A stretch of DNA of 64,000 bases, taken from positions 450,537,219-450,601,218 of the forward strand of contig OX422211.1 of the NCBI GenBank assembly GCA_949130495.1. The letters run 5' to 3'. Under the pieces are notes generated by a model. The model was not told the origin of the DNA, made no database searches, and worked only from the letters and a program-made list of their open reading frames with translations. The position numbers were made by a program, and so were the translations under genes. The DNA is from Sambucus nigra (lineage: Eukaryota > Streptophyta > Magnoliopsida > Dipsacales > Adoxaceae). Shown here piece by piece: positions 46,769 through 59,382 of the stretch (position 1 is its first letter; each line of letters opens with the position of its first letter).

Positions 46769-49700
46769 CTAGAAAGTACCTGCTAAAAATAGCTCTGGAT
46801 AACGTTCGCGCATCTCATCCTCGCGCTCCCATGTGGACTCCTCGACATTGTGATGTCGCCACTGAACACGCACTAACGGGACTATCTTTGACCGCAGTTT
46901 CCTCTCGCTTCGGTCCAAAATAGCAATTGGCCCCTCCTCGTAGGAGCTATCCGGCTGGAGATCGATGTCCTCCACAGCAATGTGAGAATGAGCCAAATTA
47001 TCTCTAAGGTATTTCCTTAGCGAGGAAATATGGAACACGTCGTGAATCCGATGCAAGTGCTCCGGTAGTCCAAGTCTATACGCGACGGGTCCAATCCGCT
47101 CAATAATAGGAAACGGCCCCACATATCTCGGTGCTAACTTCCCCTTCTTCCCGAATCGCATAATCCCCTTCATCGGAGATACCCTGAGCAGAACCTGGTC
47201 CCCCACTTGGAACTCCCTAAAAAACCTCTTTGCATCAGCATAACTCTTCTGCCTGTCTTGAGCTACCCGAATGCGACTCCGAATCAACTCAATCCTTGCC
47301 GAAGTATCCTGAATCACTTCCGGCCCAAGTAGTTTGTTGTCCCCCACTTCCAACCAACATGCTGGGAAACGACAAGGCCTTCCGTACAATGCCTCAAACG
47401 GAGCCATGCCAATCGTGAACTGATAGGAGTTGTTGTAAGCAAACTCCACCAGTGGAAGGTACTGCTCCCATCCACCCCCGAAGTCAATAATGCACATGCG
47501 TAGCATGTCCTCCAACATCTGATTGGTGCGCTCTGTCTGCCCATCGGTCTGCGGATGATAAGCCGTACTTAACCGTAATTCCGTGCCCATGGACTCCTGG
47601 AAACTCTCCCAAAACCTCGAAACAAATATCTTGTCTCTGTCAGACACGATATTCAGGGGCACACCGTGAAGTCTCACAATCTCTGAGATGAAGAGCTGGG
47701 CATACTGTCCCGTAGTGTAGTCAGTCCTTACGGGTAAGAAGTGAGCGACCTTGGACAACCTGTCCACAATTACCCAAACAGAGTCTACGTGACGAAATCC
47801 ATGGATATGCTCTCTCACATCCACACCGGAACCTCCAACGGCTGTAGCAATCCTGCTGGTCTCTGATGATCCACTTTTACAAGCTGACAAGTGGCGCATT
47901 TCGAGACAAACTCAGCGATATCTCTCTTCATACCGCTCCACCAATACTGCCGTCTCATGTCTTGGTACATTTTGTCCCCTCCGGGATGTACCGCGAACCG
48001 TGAGCCGTGCGACTCTGCCATCACATCGTGCCGCAATTCTTCCCCTTCCGGAACTACCAATCTCCCATTGAAGCGCAATCCCCCATCTGAGCTAACGGTA
48101 TAGGACTCGGCTCCCTCTGCTAGCAACCGAACTATCTGCTCCTGACAGAACGTGTCATTAGCCTGTGCCCGTACTACCTTTGTGACAATCTGCGGGGTAA
48201 CGGTCATCACAGACATGAAAGATCGGGACACTGCATCCTGGTGTCCCAATTCCTTCCACTTAGCTTTCCACACCTCTGCCACCTCATCTGCTGGCCTGCG
48301 GCTCAACGCGTCTGCTACCATGTTAGCCTTACCCGGGTGGTACTGGATGTCGAACTGGTAGTCCTTCACAAATTCAAGCCACCTACGCTGCCGCATATTC
48401 AGTTCCTTCTACGTGAACAGATACTATAGTGACTTGTGGTCCGTGAACAGCTGAAACTTCTCCCCCAAAAGATAGTGCCTCCAAATCCGTAAGGCAAATA
48501 CTACTGCCGCCAACTCCAAATCATGCGTGGGGTAATTCTTCTCATGAGGCTTAAGCTTACGGGAAGCATAAGCTATGGCCTGTCTCTCCTGCTGCAACAC
48601 ACCTCCCAGTCCTTGCAAAGACGCATCGGTGTAAACCAAATACTCAACTCCCGGTCTCGGCAACGCTAACACAAGTGCTGAGGTCAATTTGTCCTTCAAC
48701 TCATCGAATGCCAACTGACAGGCATCACTCCAGATATATGGCACACCCTTACGAGTAAGATGTGTCAAAGGACCTGCTATCTTTGAGAAACCCCGAATAA
48801 ACCTCCTGTAGTATCCTGCTAGACCCAAGAAACTACGAATCTCTGTTGGTGTCGTGGGCTGTCCCCACTCCCTCACCGCTGACACCTTCCCCGGATCAAC
48901 CGATATTCCCTGGTCGGAAATAATATGACCCAAGAACTGGACTTCCTTCAACCAAAACCCGCACTTCTCATATTTTACATACAGCTCGTTCTGACGAAGT
49001 GTCTGCAAAACCAGCCTCAAATGCTCGGCGTGCTCCTCCTCTGTCTGAGAGTAAACCAGAATGTCATCAATGAAGACAATGAAAAACTGATCTAGGAAAT
49101 CCCTAAACACTCTGTTCATCAAGTCCATAAACACTGCTGGAGCATTGGTCAAGCCGAAAGGCATAACCCGAAACTCGTAAGAACCATATCTCGACAAAAA
49201 CGCAGTCTTTGAGACATCCTCCTCCCTGATACGCAACTGATGGTATCCTGACCTCAAGTTAATCTTCGAGAAGAAAGAAGCTCCTCTCAACTGGTCGAAT
49301 AAGTCATCGATTCGAGGCAACGGATACTTATTCCGTATCCTGACCTTATTCAACTCTCGGTAGTCCACGCACAATCTCAGTGAACCATCCCTCTTCTTTA
49401 CAAACAAAACTGGAGCGCCCCAAGGTGAGGTACTCCTGCGAATAAAGCCCTGCCCTAGCAGCTGCTCTATCTGATCCCGTAACTCTCGCATCTTAGCTGG
49501 AGCCATACGGTACGGTGCACGTGCTATAGGTCTCGTACCCGGTAGCAAATCAATAACGAAATCTATCTCTCGACTGGGTGGTAAGCCTGGTATCTCCTGA
49601 AACACATCTGAATACTCCCTGACAACCGGGATCGAATCTAAAGGAATAACAACCTCCTTAGAGGTATCCTCCTCTATGTAATACAGATGAGCGGTCGATC

Positions 49701-51372
49701 CTCCCTCTGGGCGAGGCATCGCCACTACAAACATCTCTTGCCCCGGAATGGCAAAAATAATGCTCCCGCTGAAGCAATCAATCATGGCCCTATAAGCTAT
49801 GAGCCAATCCATACCGATGATCACATCGTGAACATGCATGTCTAACACTAACATGTCCGCAGGTAATACCAAACCACCAACCTCTACCCCCACTCCCCGG
49901 CATATAAAGAAAATAAGTGACCCACTCCCTAATGGTGAATCGACACACGTCACTATGCTTTCTGCCGTAGCTAACACTCCTAAAGCTTTCGCGAAGTGTG
50001 TAGCAATGAAACAATGTGTAGCACCCGTATCAAATAACACCCGACCCATAGTGCCATGGATAGGAAACGTACCCTCGATCGCGGGCGGTGCCTGTAGAAC
50101 TGCAGCCTGGTGAACGTTGTAGACACGTCCATACTGTAGCTGCCCCTGCTGAGCTGGGACTGCTGGAATGGGTGGCAAAGCTGCCATCTGTGGCGGTGCA
50201 GGAAGAGCGGCGGGAAACATAGGTCTCTGTGGCTCCTGGCGAGCACCCTGCTGCTGCTGCTGCTGTGGGGCCTTGCCCTTATCAGGACAATCCTGCTTCT
50301 TATGGCCAGTCTTGCCACAAGTAAAGCACTTCCCTGGGAAGTTCCCTCCCCTCTGCCCCTGCTGTCCCCGACCTTGGTGGCCGTTACCATTCCTCCCTTG
50401 GCCCTGCTGGCCCTGATGGAACTGTTGCCCATTCTGCCCCTGCTGGCCGTTTGGACCCTGATGGCCCTGGCGGAAACCTCCCTGTCCCTGCCTGTAGTTC
50501 CCTGACCGGAACCTCTTATTGTCCCCCTGCTGGGTACCCTGCTCAGTCTGTCTCTGCCCCTGACCGGTTTGTGCCCCGCTGGCACCATGTCCTCCAGTCC
50601 TGCCCTGATGGCTAGACTCCCTTGACCGCTTTCCCTCGGCCATATGAAAATGGTGGTCCTGGCAGTGTAGTAATGCAGCGTTAACCACATCAGAATACGT
50701 GGCCAACGATAGGTTCCCAAGCAGATGCTGTCGGATTCTCCAATTCAACCCATTAGTGAACTTCTCTATCTTCTTCTTCTCTGTTGGAATCTCGTCTGGA
50801 ACGATATTCAACAGGTTAGTGAACTCGGCCTCATACTCGGCCACGGTCTTGCCCTCTTGCTTCAAACTCATTAGCTTCCTCCTCATCTCTGTATGAACTG
50901 CGGACGGAAAGTACTTGCGGTCGAACCGCACCCAGAACTCCTGAATCGTGAGGGTATCCCTCTCCTCCGCGGTGGTAATGGACTCCCACCACTGCAGTGC
51001 AGATCCCACTAGCTTGAAAGTAGCTAGCACCTGTTTCTGGACGTCAGTGCACTCATGCATCCTCAAATGCCTCTGTATGTCCTTCCTCCATTGGCTCGAG
51101 ACTACCACGTCTGAGCTACCTGCAAACTCTGGCGAATGCGCTCTCTGAAAAGCGTCTCGTACACGTTCCCAAGCAGACGGGAATGCATTAACCTGTGCTG
51201 GCGCAGCAACTGGCGCCTGAGGCGGTGCCTGCTGAATCACGGCAATCGCGGCATTTACCGCTTGGGCTACAATAGCGGCAACCTCAACGGCGTTCAACAT
51301 ACCCTGAACTGGAGCGGGCTGGGGTTCGGGCGTTGCATTCCTGGGAACTCGTCGTGCACGTCGTGGAGGCAT
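46769..51372 (-). pseudogene. Ty3/gypsy gag-pol polyprotein, element C internal 1
   Basis: Starts [10 protein letters not shown] at 51372. Gag, Gln/Gly-rich linker, knuckle [14 protein letters not shown], protease DTGA, RT with FIDD and the RNase H start run open to 48424, where a TAG interrupts; a second TAG follows five codons on (48409-48411). Both replace Gln codons (CAG to TAG) still intact in internal 2, inside the motif SLQYLFTQ. Further on it shares the TGA and 25-bp deletion described for internal 2, after which the integrase core and chromodomain-like end are open in another frame to 46769. Both TAGs are C-to-T changes at CAG, as expected from deamination of methylated plant CHG sites. 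Confidence 0.93.
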
Positions 51373-51541
51373 CTGAAATAAGAACAAAGTTTATAATTTC
51401 GCAGTTTATAAACTTAATATAGCTGAAGAACGAAGCATACACAAAAGAGTACAACAGTCCTAAAATATAGGGCTCTATATCAAAGAAAACGTAGCGGAAA
51501 CATAATAGCCGTACAGATCCTAAAGGACACTAGAACCTGAT

Positions 51542-51553
51542 GCTCTGATACCA
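51542..51553 (-). other. Primer-binding site, initiator tRNA-Met (element C internal 1)
   Basis: GCTCTGATACCA on the plus strand (TGGTATCAGAGC in sense), two bases from LTR 2. Confidence 0.95.
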
Positions 51554-51555
51554 CC

Positions 51556-54547
51556 TGTGACACCCCGACTAATTAAACACCGGGTAGCTACTCCTTTATA
51601 AAATTAATTCAAAATGCCAAGTTGGCTCAGTTAATAGCATCACTGTCGAAAACATTTTATTATATCTAACCACCTAGTATTTAAAAAGCAAGTTGCCAAA
51701 TTTTAATTTAAGTCCGATTAACATGCAACAAGTGTAATGAAGAAATAAATAACACCATTCACCATACTGAAGTAAAACAAATAACCAACACAATAGAGTA
51801 AATAAAGTCTGGAGGAAACCCCTCACTACAATCCCATAACTGAAATAAATAAACTGAAACAATAATAAAACGTGCTAAAGTCTGAAAACTGAAGTATAAA
51901 AGATGTCTCTAAATAGAAATGGGCAACATGCCCTACAATGGATAGATAGTGACTCTGGAATCCAAAAGATAGAAGCGTCTACATGCAAATCCCTGTAGCT
52001 TCCACAAGCAGCTACAGCTCGTCACCTGAATGAGTATCCTATGCTTGGTGTCCTTGTGGATGGGCACCTAAAATGGTTTTACAAAGAAAAAGAGATTTGA
52101 AAAGCAAACGGGTCAGAGCCCGAATGTGGAGTTATATTTTAAAAACCTGCAAGTGCTTTAAAAACATTTAAAACATTAAATGCAAAGTACATGTTAGGAC
52201 GTACACTCGCATGATATTCTCACCTCTCGTCTAACTGTGCACTCCTAACGTAAGTACCCATCTATAACTACCCTTTCCACTAGCTAAGTGACAACGTAAC
52301 TAGCTAGACTACCAAAGGTTCTACCCATAATACTTGGTTCCCTTATCATATAACGCTCTTAATCAAATAAGGTTTAGTTTAACTCAGATACTCAATATAC
52401 ACTATATATATTACTATTAGTCAACTCACTATATGACTCAAAACAACACCGTAATATATTTACAACATTAACATGAGGATTCCCATTAATATAATGTATA
52501 TTATTCATCTCATAAATATACAATACAAGCACCCCGCAATTTAAGCTGTAGTGCACACATACTCTGCTATCCATCCCGGTACATCACGTACATAAGGATC
52601 ACATATTCCGAATCTCTCAGGAATAGTTCAGATAACACAAATCACAAATAGTGGAGGCGAACACAGTCACCATCACATGGGTCACGCACATACCTACGCT
52701 CCCATGGTCAGCGGACTTATTAATATCACAATAAGTCTTTCTATGACCTATGTTCATCAAGGTACCAGTCTATATCCCCCCCGTAGGCACACAAGGATTA
52801 GAGGGTCCTAAGCGAACGAAACCTCCCGTGATAGCAAGTATGGTAGGTATGTCATACATACAATCCATATATCAATACTAAGTAAACACACATCTTAGTA
52901 ATACCGTATTATATTCGTAGTACATTTTGCACTCTCGTACTAATTATAATTATCACAACTTATTTTATTCCGGTTCATAATTATACGTGCCATAATTTAT
53001 CCTCACATCGTAGAAGACACTCACATCTCAACCCAAACGGTTCATTGAATATAACTCTAGTGTATGATTTACTCATCTCAATAACCCAAAAGTCCCAAAT
53101 CAATCACTATATCATCAAAGGAATACTAACTCTACCCTTGAACCAGTTCCCGGGACTTCAAAAGTCAAAACAGTCCAAAAAGGAACAAACTGTCAACTCG
53201 TTAGAAGTCTCGTTCGAACGAGGCTTCGAACGAGTTTGGACTGTCAGGTCGTTAGAAGTCTCGTTCGAACGAGGCTGTTCGAACGAGATCCCAGTTCGTT
53301 CGAACGAACTGACCCTTCTAACGATATCTCATTCGAACGAGATATCGAACGAAATCCCCACTCGTTAGTAGCGACTGGTCAACTCGTTAGAAGCTCGTTC
53401 GAACGAGTTCGTTTGAACGACCTGGGGGCTGCTTCTAACGAGAGGCCAGTTTCGGCCCAGAATTTCCCAAAAATCGTTTTTCCCCATTTTTACTCCTCAA
53501 ATCACCTCTAAAATTTATCCCAACGATTGTTTTAAAGTCTTTAAACAATTCTAAACATAGTATAACCACATCCTATCACGTTTGTATGGATTTACTCACC
53601 CAAATCATCAATCAATTTACAATTACATAAACTTTTCCCCAATTCATTTATGAACATGAACCCTAAAATTTGGAACCTTCAATTCATCAAATAAAATCCG
53701 TTTTTCTTTCACCCAAATCATGTATTAACATCAGATTAATCATTTACCTATCCTTCTACATGCAATCCTTCTCAAAGTCCTCAAGTTTTATCATCTAGAC
53801 TACATGGGTTTTCATATTTCATCAAGAACAACCATAAATCTGAATTTTCTAACATGGAAAGGACATTCTCAGTAATTAAATGGAAATAAAGTCACTTGCC
53901 TTGGTTTGATTTCTGAATTTGGTGTGGATTTGGTGTAGAATTTCTGCAGAATTCCTCTCTTTCTCTCTCCTTCTCCAAGCTTTCTTCTCTAAAAAGCTAT
54001 GGTGGCTAGGGTTTGCTTTGGGGGAACTTATGAAAACCTAATTTAATAAACCTCCGTAGATTGTTGGGTTAATAAGGGTTGGTTGGGTCAAATCCTTATC
54101 AGATTACAACTCTCAATTTTCGTCACTTTTAATTACCCAAAAATACCAAATTACTAAAATACCCTTTATGGTGCCGGAATGGCCTAAAAATACCCCGGGA
54201 CCCAAACTATACCCCCGGCTAGTGTTTTCTGACTATCTCGACCCTTCCGGACGCGTCGGCGCACTCAAAACGACCATACGGATTATAGATTTTTAAATTC
54301 ACTTTTAATATCAAAATATTATACCGTGACGCGGCGGTCCCACGCGTCTCAACAAAATTTCTAAAATGCCGTATGTAAATCCCACGACAAATTTTATAAT
54401 ACCAAGTTCATATATAATCATATATGCACCTAATCAAATACCAATTCGCATCCCATTAGTATTTATAACCCATATTAATTTCCAATTAATACACATTTAA
54501 TTAATTAATCCCAAAAATAAATATAGCCAAAAGTACGGGGTATTACA
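51556..54547 (-). repeat. Element C LTR 2 (middle, recombinant)
   Basis: Left of 54060 it shares the LTR 3 bases at about ten sites where LTR 1 differs. Right of 54083 it shares the LTR 1 bases at about five sites where LTR 3 differs. It serves both as 5' LTR of internal 1 and as 3' LTR of internal 2. Confidence 0.95.
53196..53444 (-). promoter_or_regulatory. TTCGAA-type palindrome cluster, element C LTR 2
   Basis: Same array as in LTR 1. The 24-bp palindrome (53323-53346) has one mismatch (CTCATTCG), and one TTCGAA near 53412 has become TTTGAA. Confidence 0.65.
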
Positions 54548-54559
54548 TACTCCCCCCCT
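54548..54559 (-). other. Polypurine tract, element C internal 2
   Basis: TACTCCCCCCCT on the plus strand, directly against LTR 2. Confidence 0.85.
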
Positions 54560-54589
54560 AATAACTGAATTTCGTCCCGAAATTCAAAA

Positions 54590-55619
54590 CTAGAAAGTAC
54601 TTGCTAAAAATAGCTCTGGATAACGTTCGCGCATCTCATCCTCGCGCTCCCATGTGGACTCCTCGACATTGTGATGTCGCCACTGAACACGCACTAACGG
54701 GACTATCTTTGACCGCAGTTTCCTCTCGCTTCGGTCCAAAATAGCAATTGGCCCCTCCTCGTAGGAGCTATCCGGCTGGAGATCGATGTCCTCCACAGCA
54801 ATGTGAGAATGAGCCAAATTATCTCTAAGGTATTTCCTTAGCGAGGAAATATGGAACACGTCGTGAATCCGATGCAAGTGCTCCGGTAGTCCAAGTCTAT
54901 ACGCGACGGGTCCAATCCGCTCAATAATAGGAAACGGCCCCACATATCTCGGTGCTAACTTCCCCTTCTTCCCGAATCGCATAATCCCCTTCATCGGAGA
55001 TACCCTGAGCAGAACCTGGTCCCCCACTTGGAACTCCCTAAAAAACCTCTTTGCATCAGCATAACTCTTCTGCCTGTCTTGAGCTACCCGAATGCGACTC
55101 CGAATCAACTCAATCCTTGCCGAAGTATCCTGAATCACTTCCGGCCCAAGTAGTTTGTTGTCCCCCACTTCCAACCAACATGCTGGGAAACGACAAGGCC
55201 TTCCGTACAATGCCTCAAACGGAGCCATGCCAATCGTGAACTGATAGGAGTTGTTGTAAGCAAACTCCACCAGTGGAAGGTACTGCTCCCATCCACCCCC
55301 GAAGTCAATAATGCACATGCGTAGCATGTCCTCCAACATCTGATTGGTGCGCTCTGTCTGCCCATCGGTCTGCGGATGATAAGCCGTACTTAACCGTAAT
55401 TCCGTGCCCATGGCCTCCTGGAAACTCTCCCAAAACCTCGAAACAAATATCTTGTCTCTGTCAGACACGATATTCAGGGGCACACCGTGAAGTCTCACAA
55501 TCTCTGAGATGAAGAGCTGGGCATACTGTCCCGTAGTGTAGTCAGTCCTTACGGGTAAGAAGTGAGCGACCTTGGACAACCTGTCCACAATTACCCAAAC
55601 AGAGTCTACGTGACGAAAT
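54590..55619 (-). pseudogene. Integrase core and chromodomain-like end, element C internal 2 (out of frame)
   Basis: Homology to integrase resumes at VDSVWVIVDRL in a frame different from gag-pol. It continues through SDRDKIFVSRFW, AYHPQTDGQTERTN (second Asp and Glu of the DDE triad), a GPF-IIERIGPVAYRL region and a C-terminal QWRHHNVEESTWERE, which is chromodomain-like. The frame is open to the stop at 54590. Because of the upstream 25-bp deletion it lacks its own start and the first part of the core, so it would not be made as part of the polyprotein. The open frame extends upstream to 55720 but that part is not homologous to integrase. Confidence 0.88.
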
Positions 55620-55635
55620 CCATGGATATGCTCTC

Positions 55636-58600
55636 TCACATCCACACCGGAACCTCCAACGGCTGTAGCAATCCTGCTGGTCTCTGATGATCCACTTTTA
55701 CAAGCTGACAAGTGGCGCATTTCGAGACAAACTCAGCGATATCTCTCTTCATACCGCTCCACCAATACTGCCGTCTCATGTCTTGGTACATTTTGTCCCC
55801 TCCGGGATGTACCGCGAACCGTGAGCCGTGCGACTCTGCCATCACATCGTGCCGCAATTCTTCCCCTTCCGGAACTACCAATCTCCCATTGAAGCGCAAT
55901 CCCCCATCTGAGCTAACGGTATAGGACTCGGCTCCCTCTGCTAGCAACCGAACTATCTGCTCCTGACAGAACGTGTCATTAGCCTGTGCCCGTACTACCT
56001 TTGTGACAATCTGCGGGGTAACGGTCATCACAGACATGAAAGATCGGGACACTGCATCCTGGTGTCCCAATTCCTTCCACTTAGCTTTCCACACCTCTGC
56101 CACCTCATCTGCTGGCCTGCGGCTCAACGCGTCTGCTACCATGTTAGCCTTACCCGGGTGGTACTGGATGTCGAACTGGTAGTCCTTCACAAATTCAAGC
56201 CACCTACGCTGCCGCATATTCAGTTCCTTCTGCGTGAACAGATACTGTAGTGACTTGTGGTCCGTGAACAGCTGAAACTTCTCCCCCAAAAGATAGTGCC
56301 TCCAAATCCGTAAGGCAAATACTACTGCCGCCAACTCCAAATCATGCGTGGGGTAATTCTTCTCATGAGGCTTAAGCTTACGGGAAGCATAAGCTATGAC
56401 CTGTCTCTCCTGCTGCAACACACCTCCCAGTCCTTGCAAAGACGCATCGGTGTAAACCAAATACTCAACTCCCGGTCTCGGCAACGCTAACACAGGTGCT
56501 GAGGTCAATTTGTCCTTCAACTCATCGAATGCCAACTGACAGGCATCACTCCAGATATATGGCACACCCTTACGAGTAAGATGTGTCAAAGGACCTGCTA
56601 TCTTTGAGAAACCCCGAATAAACCTCCTGTAGTATCCTGCTAGACCCAAGAAACTACGAATCTCTGTTGGTGTCGTGGGCTGTCCCCACTCCCTCACCGC
56701 TGACACCTTCCCCGGATCAACCGATATTCCCTGGTCGGAAATAATATGACCCAAGAACTGGACTTCCTTCAACCAAAACCCGCACTTCTCATATTTTGCA
56801 TACAGCTCGTTCTGACGAAGTGTCTGCAAAACCAGCCTCAAATGCTCGGCGTGCTCCTCCTCTGTCTGAGAGTAAACCAGAATGTCATCAATGAAGACAA
56901 TGAAAAACTGATCTAGGAAATCCCTAAACACTCTGTTCATCAAGTCCATAAACACTGCTGGAGCATTGGTCAAGCCGAAAGGCATAACCCGAAACTCGTA
57001 AGAACCATATCTCGACAAAAACGCAGTCTTTGAGACATCCTCCTCCCTGATACGCAACTGATGGTATCCTGACCTCAAGTTAATCTTCGAGAAGAAAGAA
57101 GCTCCTCTCAACTGGTCGAATAAGTCATCGATTTGAGGCAACGGATACTTATTCCGTATCGTGACCTTATTCAACTCTCGGTAGTCCACGCACAATCTCA
57201 GTGAACCATCCCTCTTCTTTACAAACAAAACTGGAGCGCCCCAAGGTGAGGTACTCCTGCGAATAAAGCCCTGCCCTAGCAGCTGCTCTATCTGATCCCG
57301 TAACTCTCGCATCTTAGCTGGAGCCATACGGTACGGTGCACGTGCTATAGGTCTCGTACCCGGTAGCAAATCAATAACGAAATCTATCTCTCGACTGGGT
57401 GGTAAGCCTGGTATCTCCTGAAACACATCTGAATACTCCCTGACAACCGGGATCGAATCTAAAGGAATAACAACCTCCTTAGAGGTATCCTCCTCTATGT
57501 AATACAGATGAGCGGTCGATCCTCCCTCTGGGCGAGGCATCGCCACTACAAACATCTCTTGCCCCGGAATGGCAAAAACAATGCTCCCGCTGAAGCAATC
57601 AATCATGGCCCTATAAGCTATGAGCCAATCCATACTGATGATCACATCGTGAACATGCATGTCTAACACTAACATGTCCGCAGGTAATACCAAACCACCA
57701 ACCTCTACCCCCACTCCCCGGCATATAAAGAAAATAAGTGACCCACTCCCTAATGGTGAATCGACACACGTCACTATGCTTTCTGCCGTAGCTAACACTC
57801 CTAAAGCTTTCGCGAAGTGTGTAGCAATGAAACAATGTGTAGCACCCGTATCAAATAACACCCGACCCATAGTGCCATGGATAGGAAACGTACCCTCGAT
57901 CGCGGGCGGTGCCTGTAGAACTGCAGCCTGGTGAACGTTGTAGACACGTCCATACTGTAGCTTCCCCTGCTGAGCTGGGACTGCTGGAATGGGTGGCAAA
58001 GCTGCCATCTGTGGCGGTGCAGGAAGAGCGGCGGGAAACATAGGTCTCTGTGGCTCCTGGCGAGCACCCTGCTGCTGCTGCTGTGGGGCCTTGCCCTTAT
58101 CAGGACAATCCTGCTTCTTATGGCCAGTCTTGCCACAAGTAAAGCACTTCCTTGGGAAGTTCCCTCCCCTCTGCCCCTGCTGTCCCCGGCCTTGGTGGCC
58201 GTTACCATTCCTCCCTTGGCCCTGCTGGCCCTGATGGAACTGCTGCCCATTCTGCCCCTGCTGGCCCTGATGGCCGTTTGGACCCTGATGGCCCTGGCGG
58301 AAACCTCCCTGTCCCTGCCTGTAGTTCCCTGACCGGAACCTCTTATTGTCCCCCTGCTGGGTACCCTGCTCAGTCTGTCTCTGCCCCTGACCGGTTTGTG
58401 CCCCGCTGGCACCATGTCCTCCAGTCCTGCCCTGATGGCTAGACTCCCTTGACCGCTTTCCCTCGGCCATATGAAAATGGTGGTCCTGGCAGTGTAGTAA
58501 TGCAGCGTTAACCACATCAGAATACGTGGCCAACGATAGGTTCCCAAGCAGATGCTGTCGGATTCTCCAATTCAACCCATTAGTGAACTTCTCTATCTTC

Positions 58601-59199
58601 TTCTTCTCTGTTGGAATCTCGTCTGGAACGATATTCAACAGGTTAGTGAACTCGGCCTCATACTCGGCCACGGTCTTGCCCTCTTGCTTCAAACTCATTA
58701 GCTTCCTCCTCATCTCTGTATGAACTGCGGACGGAAAGTACTTGCGGTCGAACCGCACCCAGAACTCCTGAATCGTGAGGGTATCCCTCTCCTCCGCGGT
58801 GGTAATGGACTCCCACCACTGCAGTGCAGATCCCACTAGCTTGAAAGTAGCTAGCACCTGTTTCTGGACGTCAGTGCACTCATGCATCCTCAAATGCCTC
58901 TGTATGTCCTTCCTCCATTGGCTCGAGACTACCACGTCTGAGCTACCTGCAAACTCTGGCGGATGCGCTCTCTGAAAAGCGTCTCGTACACGTTCCCAAG
59001 CAGACGGGAATGCATTAACCTGTGCTGGCGCAGCAACTGGCGCCTGAGGCGGTGCCTGCTGAATCACGGCAATCGCGGCATTTACCGCTTGGGCTACAAT
59101 AGCGGCAACCTCAACGGCGTTCAACATACCCTGAACTGGAGCGGGCTGGGGTTCGGGCGTTGCATTCCTGGGAACTCGTCGTGCACGTCGTGGAGGCAT
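55636..59199 (-). CDS. Ty3/gypsy Gag-protease-RT-RNase H-partial integrase polyprotein (element C internal 2)
   Basis: 1187 codons from [11 protein letters not shown] chose the ATG at 59199, not the in-frame one five codons earlier, because element I starts at the same residue. Gag capsid about 100-200; Gln/Gly/Asn-rich RNA-binding stretch 255-347; knuckle [14 protein letters not shown] 352-365; protease LFDTGATH 448-455; [19 protein letters not shown] 661-677 and catalytic FIDD 769-772; RNase H YTDAS 916, ELAAV 955, FTDHKSL 978; integrase zinc region His1124, His1131, Cys1161, Cys1164. It stops at a TGA in place of the Trp codon of the family pattern KWES. Protease-end motif IIGMDWL reads IISMDWL here. 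Capsid, protease and RT could still be made; integrase catalysis could not. Confidence 0.93.
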   Translation of the reverse strand: MPPRRARRVPRNATPEPQPAPVQGMLNAVEVAAIVAQAVNAAIAVIQQAPPQAPVAAPAQVNAFPSAWERVRDAFQRAHPPEFAGSSDVVVSSQWRKDIQRHLRMHECTDVQKQVLATFKLVGSALQWWESITTAEERDTLTIQEFWVRFDRKYFPSAVHTEMRRKLMSLKQEGKTVAEYEAEFTNLLNIVPDEIPTEKKKIEKFTNGLNWRIRQHLLGNLSLATYSDVVNAALLHCQDHHFHMAEGKRSRESSHQGRTGGHGASGAQTGQGQRQTEQGTQQGDNKRFRSGNYRQGQGGFRQGHQGPNGHQGQQGQNGQQFHQGQQGQGRNGNGHQGRGQQGQRGGNFPRKCFTCGKTGHKKQDCPDKGKAPQQQQQGARQEPQRPMFPAALPAPPQMAALPPIPAVPAQQGKLQYGRVYNVHQAAVLQAPPAIEGTFPIHGTMGRVLFDTGATHCFIATHFAKALGVLATAESIVTCVDSPLGSGSLIFFICRGVGVEVGGLVLPADMLVLDMHVHDVIISMDWLIAYRAMIDCFSGSIVFAIPGQEMFVVAMPRPEGGSTAHLYYIEEDTSKEVVIPLDSIPVVREYSDVFQEIPGLPPSREIDFVIDLLPGTRPIARAPYRMAPAKMRELRDQIEQLLGQGFIRRSTSPWGAPVLFVKKRDGSLRLCVDYRELNKVTIRNKYPLPQIDDLFDQLRGASFFSKINLRSGYHQLRIREEDVSKTAFLSRYGSYEFRVMPFGLTNAPAVFMDLMNRVFRDFLDQFFIVFIDDILVYSQTEEEHAEHLRLVLQTLRQNELYAKYEKCGFWLKEVQFLGHIISDQGISVDPGKVSAVREWGQPTTPTEIRSFLGLAGYYRRFIRGFSKIAGPLTHLTRKGVPYIWSDACQLAFDELKDKLTSAPVLALPRPGVEYLVYTDASLQGLGGVLQQERQVIAYASRKLKPHEKNYPTHDLELAAVVFALRIWRHYLLGEKFQLFTDHKSLQYLFTQKELNMRQRRWLEFVKDYQFDIQYHPGKANMVADALSRRPADEVAEVWKAKWKELGHQDAVSRSFMSVMTVTPQIVTKVVRAQANDTFCQEQIVRLLAEGAESYTVSSDGGLRFNGRLVVPEGEELRHDVMAESHGSRFAVHPGGDKMYQDMRRQYWWSGMKRDIAEFVSKCATCQLVKVDHQRPAGLLQPLEVPVWM

Positions 59200-59368
59200 C
59201 TGAAATAAGAACAAAGTTTATAATTTCGCAGTTTATAAACTTAATATAGCTGAAGAACGAAGCATACACAAAAGAGTACAACAGTCCTAAAATATAGGGC
59301 TCTATATCAAAGAAAACGTAGCGGAAACATAATAGCCGTACAGATCCTAAAGGACACTAGAACCTGAT

Positions 59369-59380
59369 GCTCTGATACCA
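59369..59380 (-). other. Primer-binding site, initiator tRNA-Met (element C internal 2)
   Basis: GCTCTGATACCA on the plus strand, two bases before LTR 3. Confidence 0.95.
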
Positions 59381-59382
59381 CC

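Noticed and set aside
47230..47418. Plus-strand open frames opposite pol (also 49838, 50168, 58152 and others)
   Set aside because: Antisense shadows of the polyprotein, with the same boundaries in both copies as expected from near-identical sequence.
55636..59199. Reading the 1187-codon frame as a host gene
   Set aside because: Domain order, LTRs, primer site and polypurine tract show that it is a retrotransposon polyprotein.
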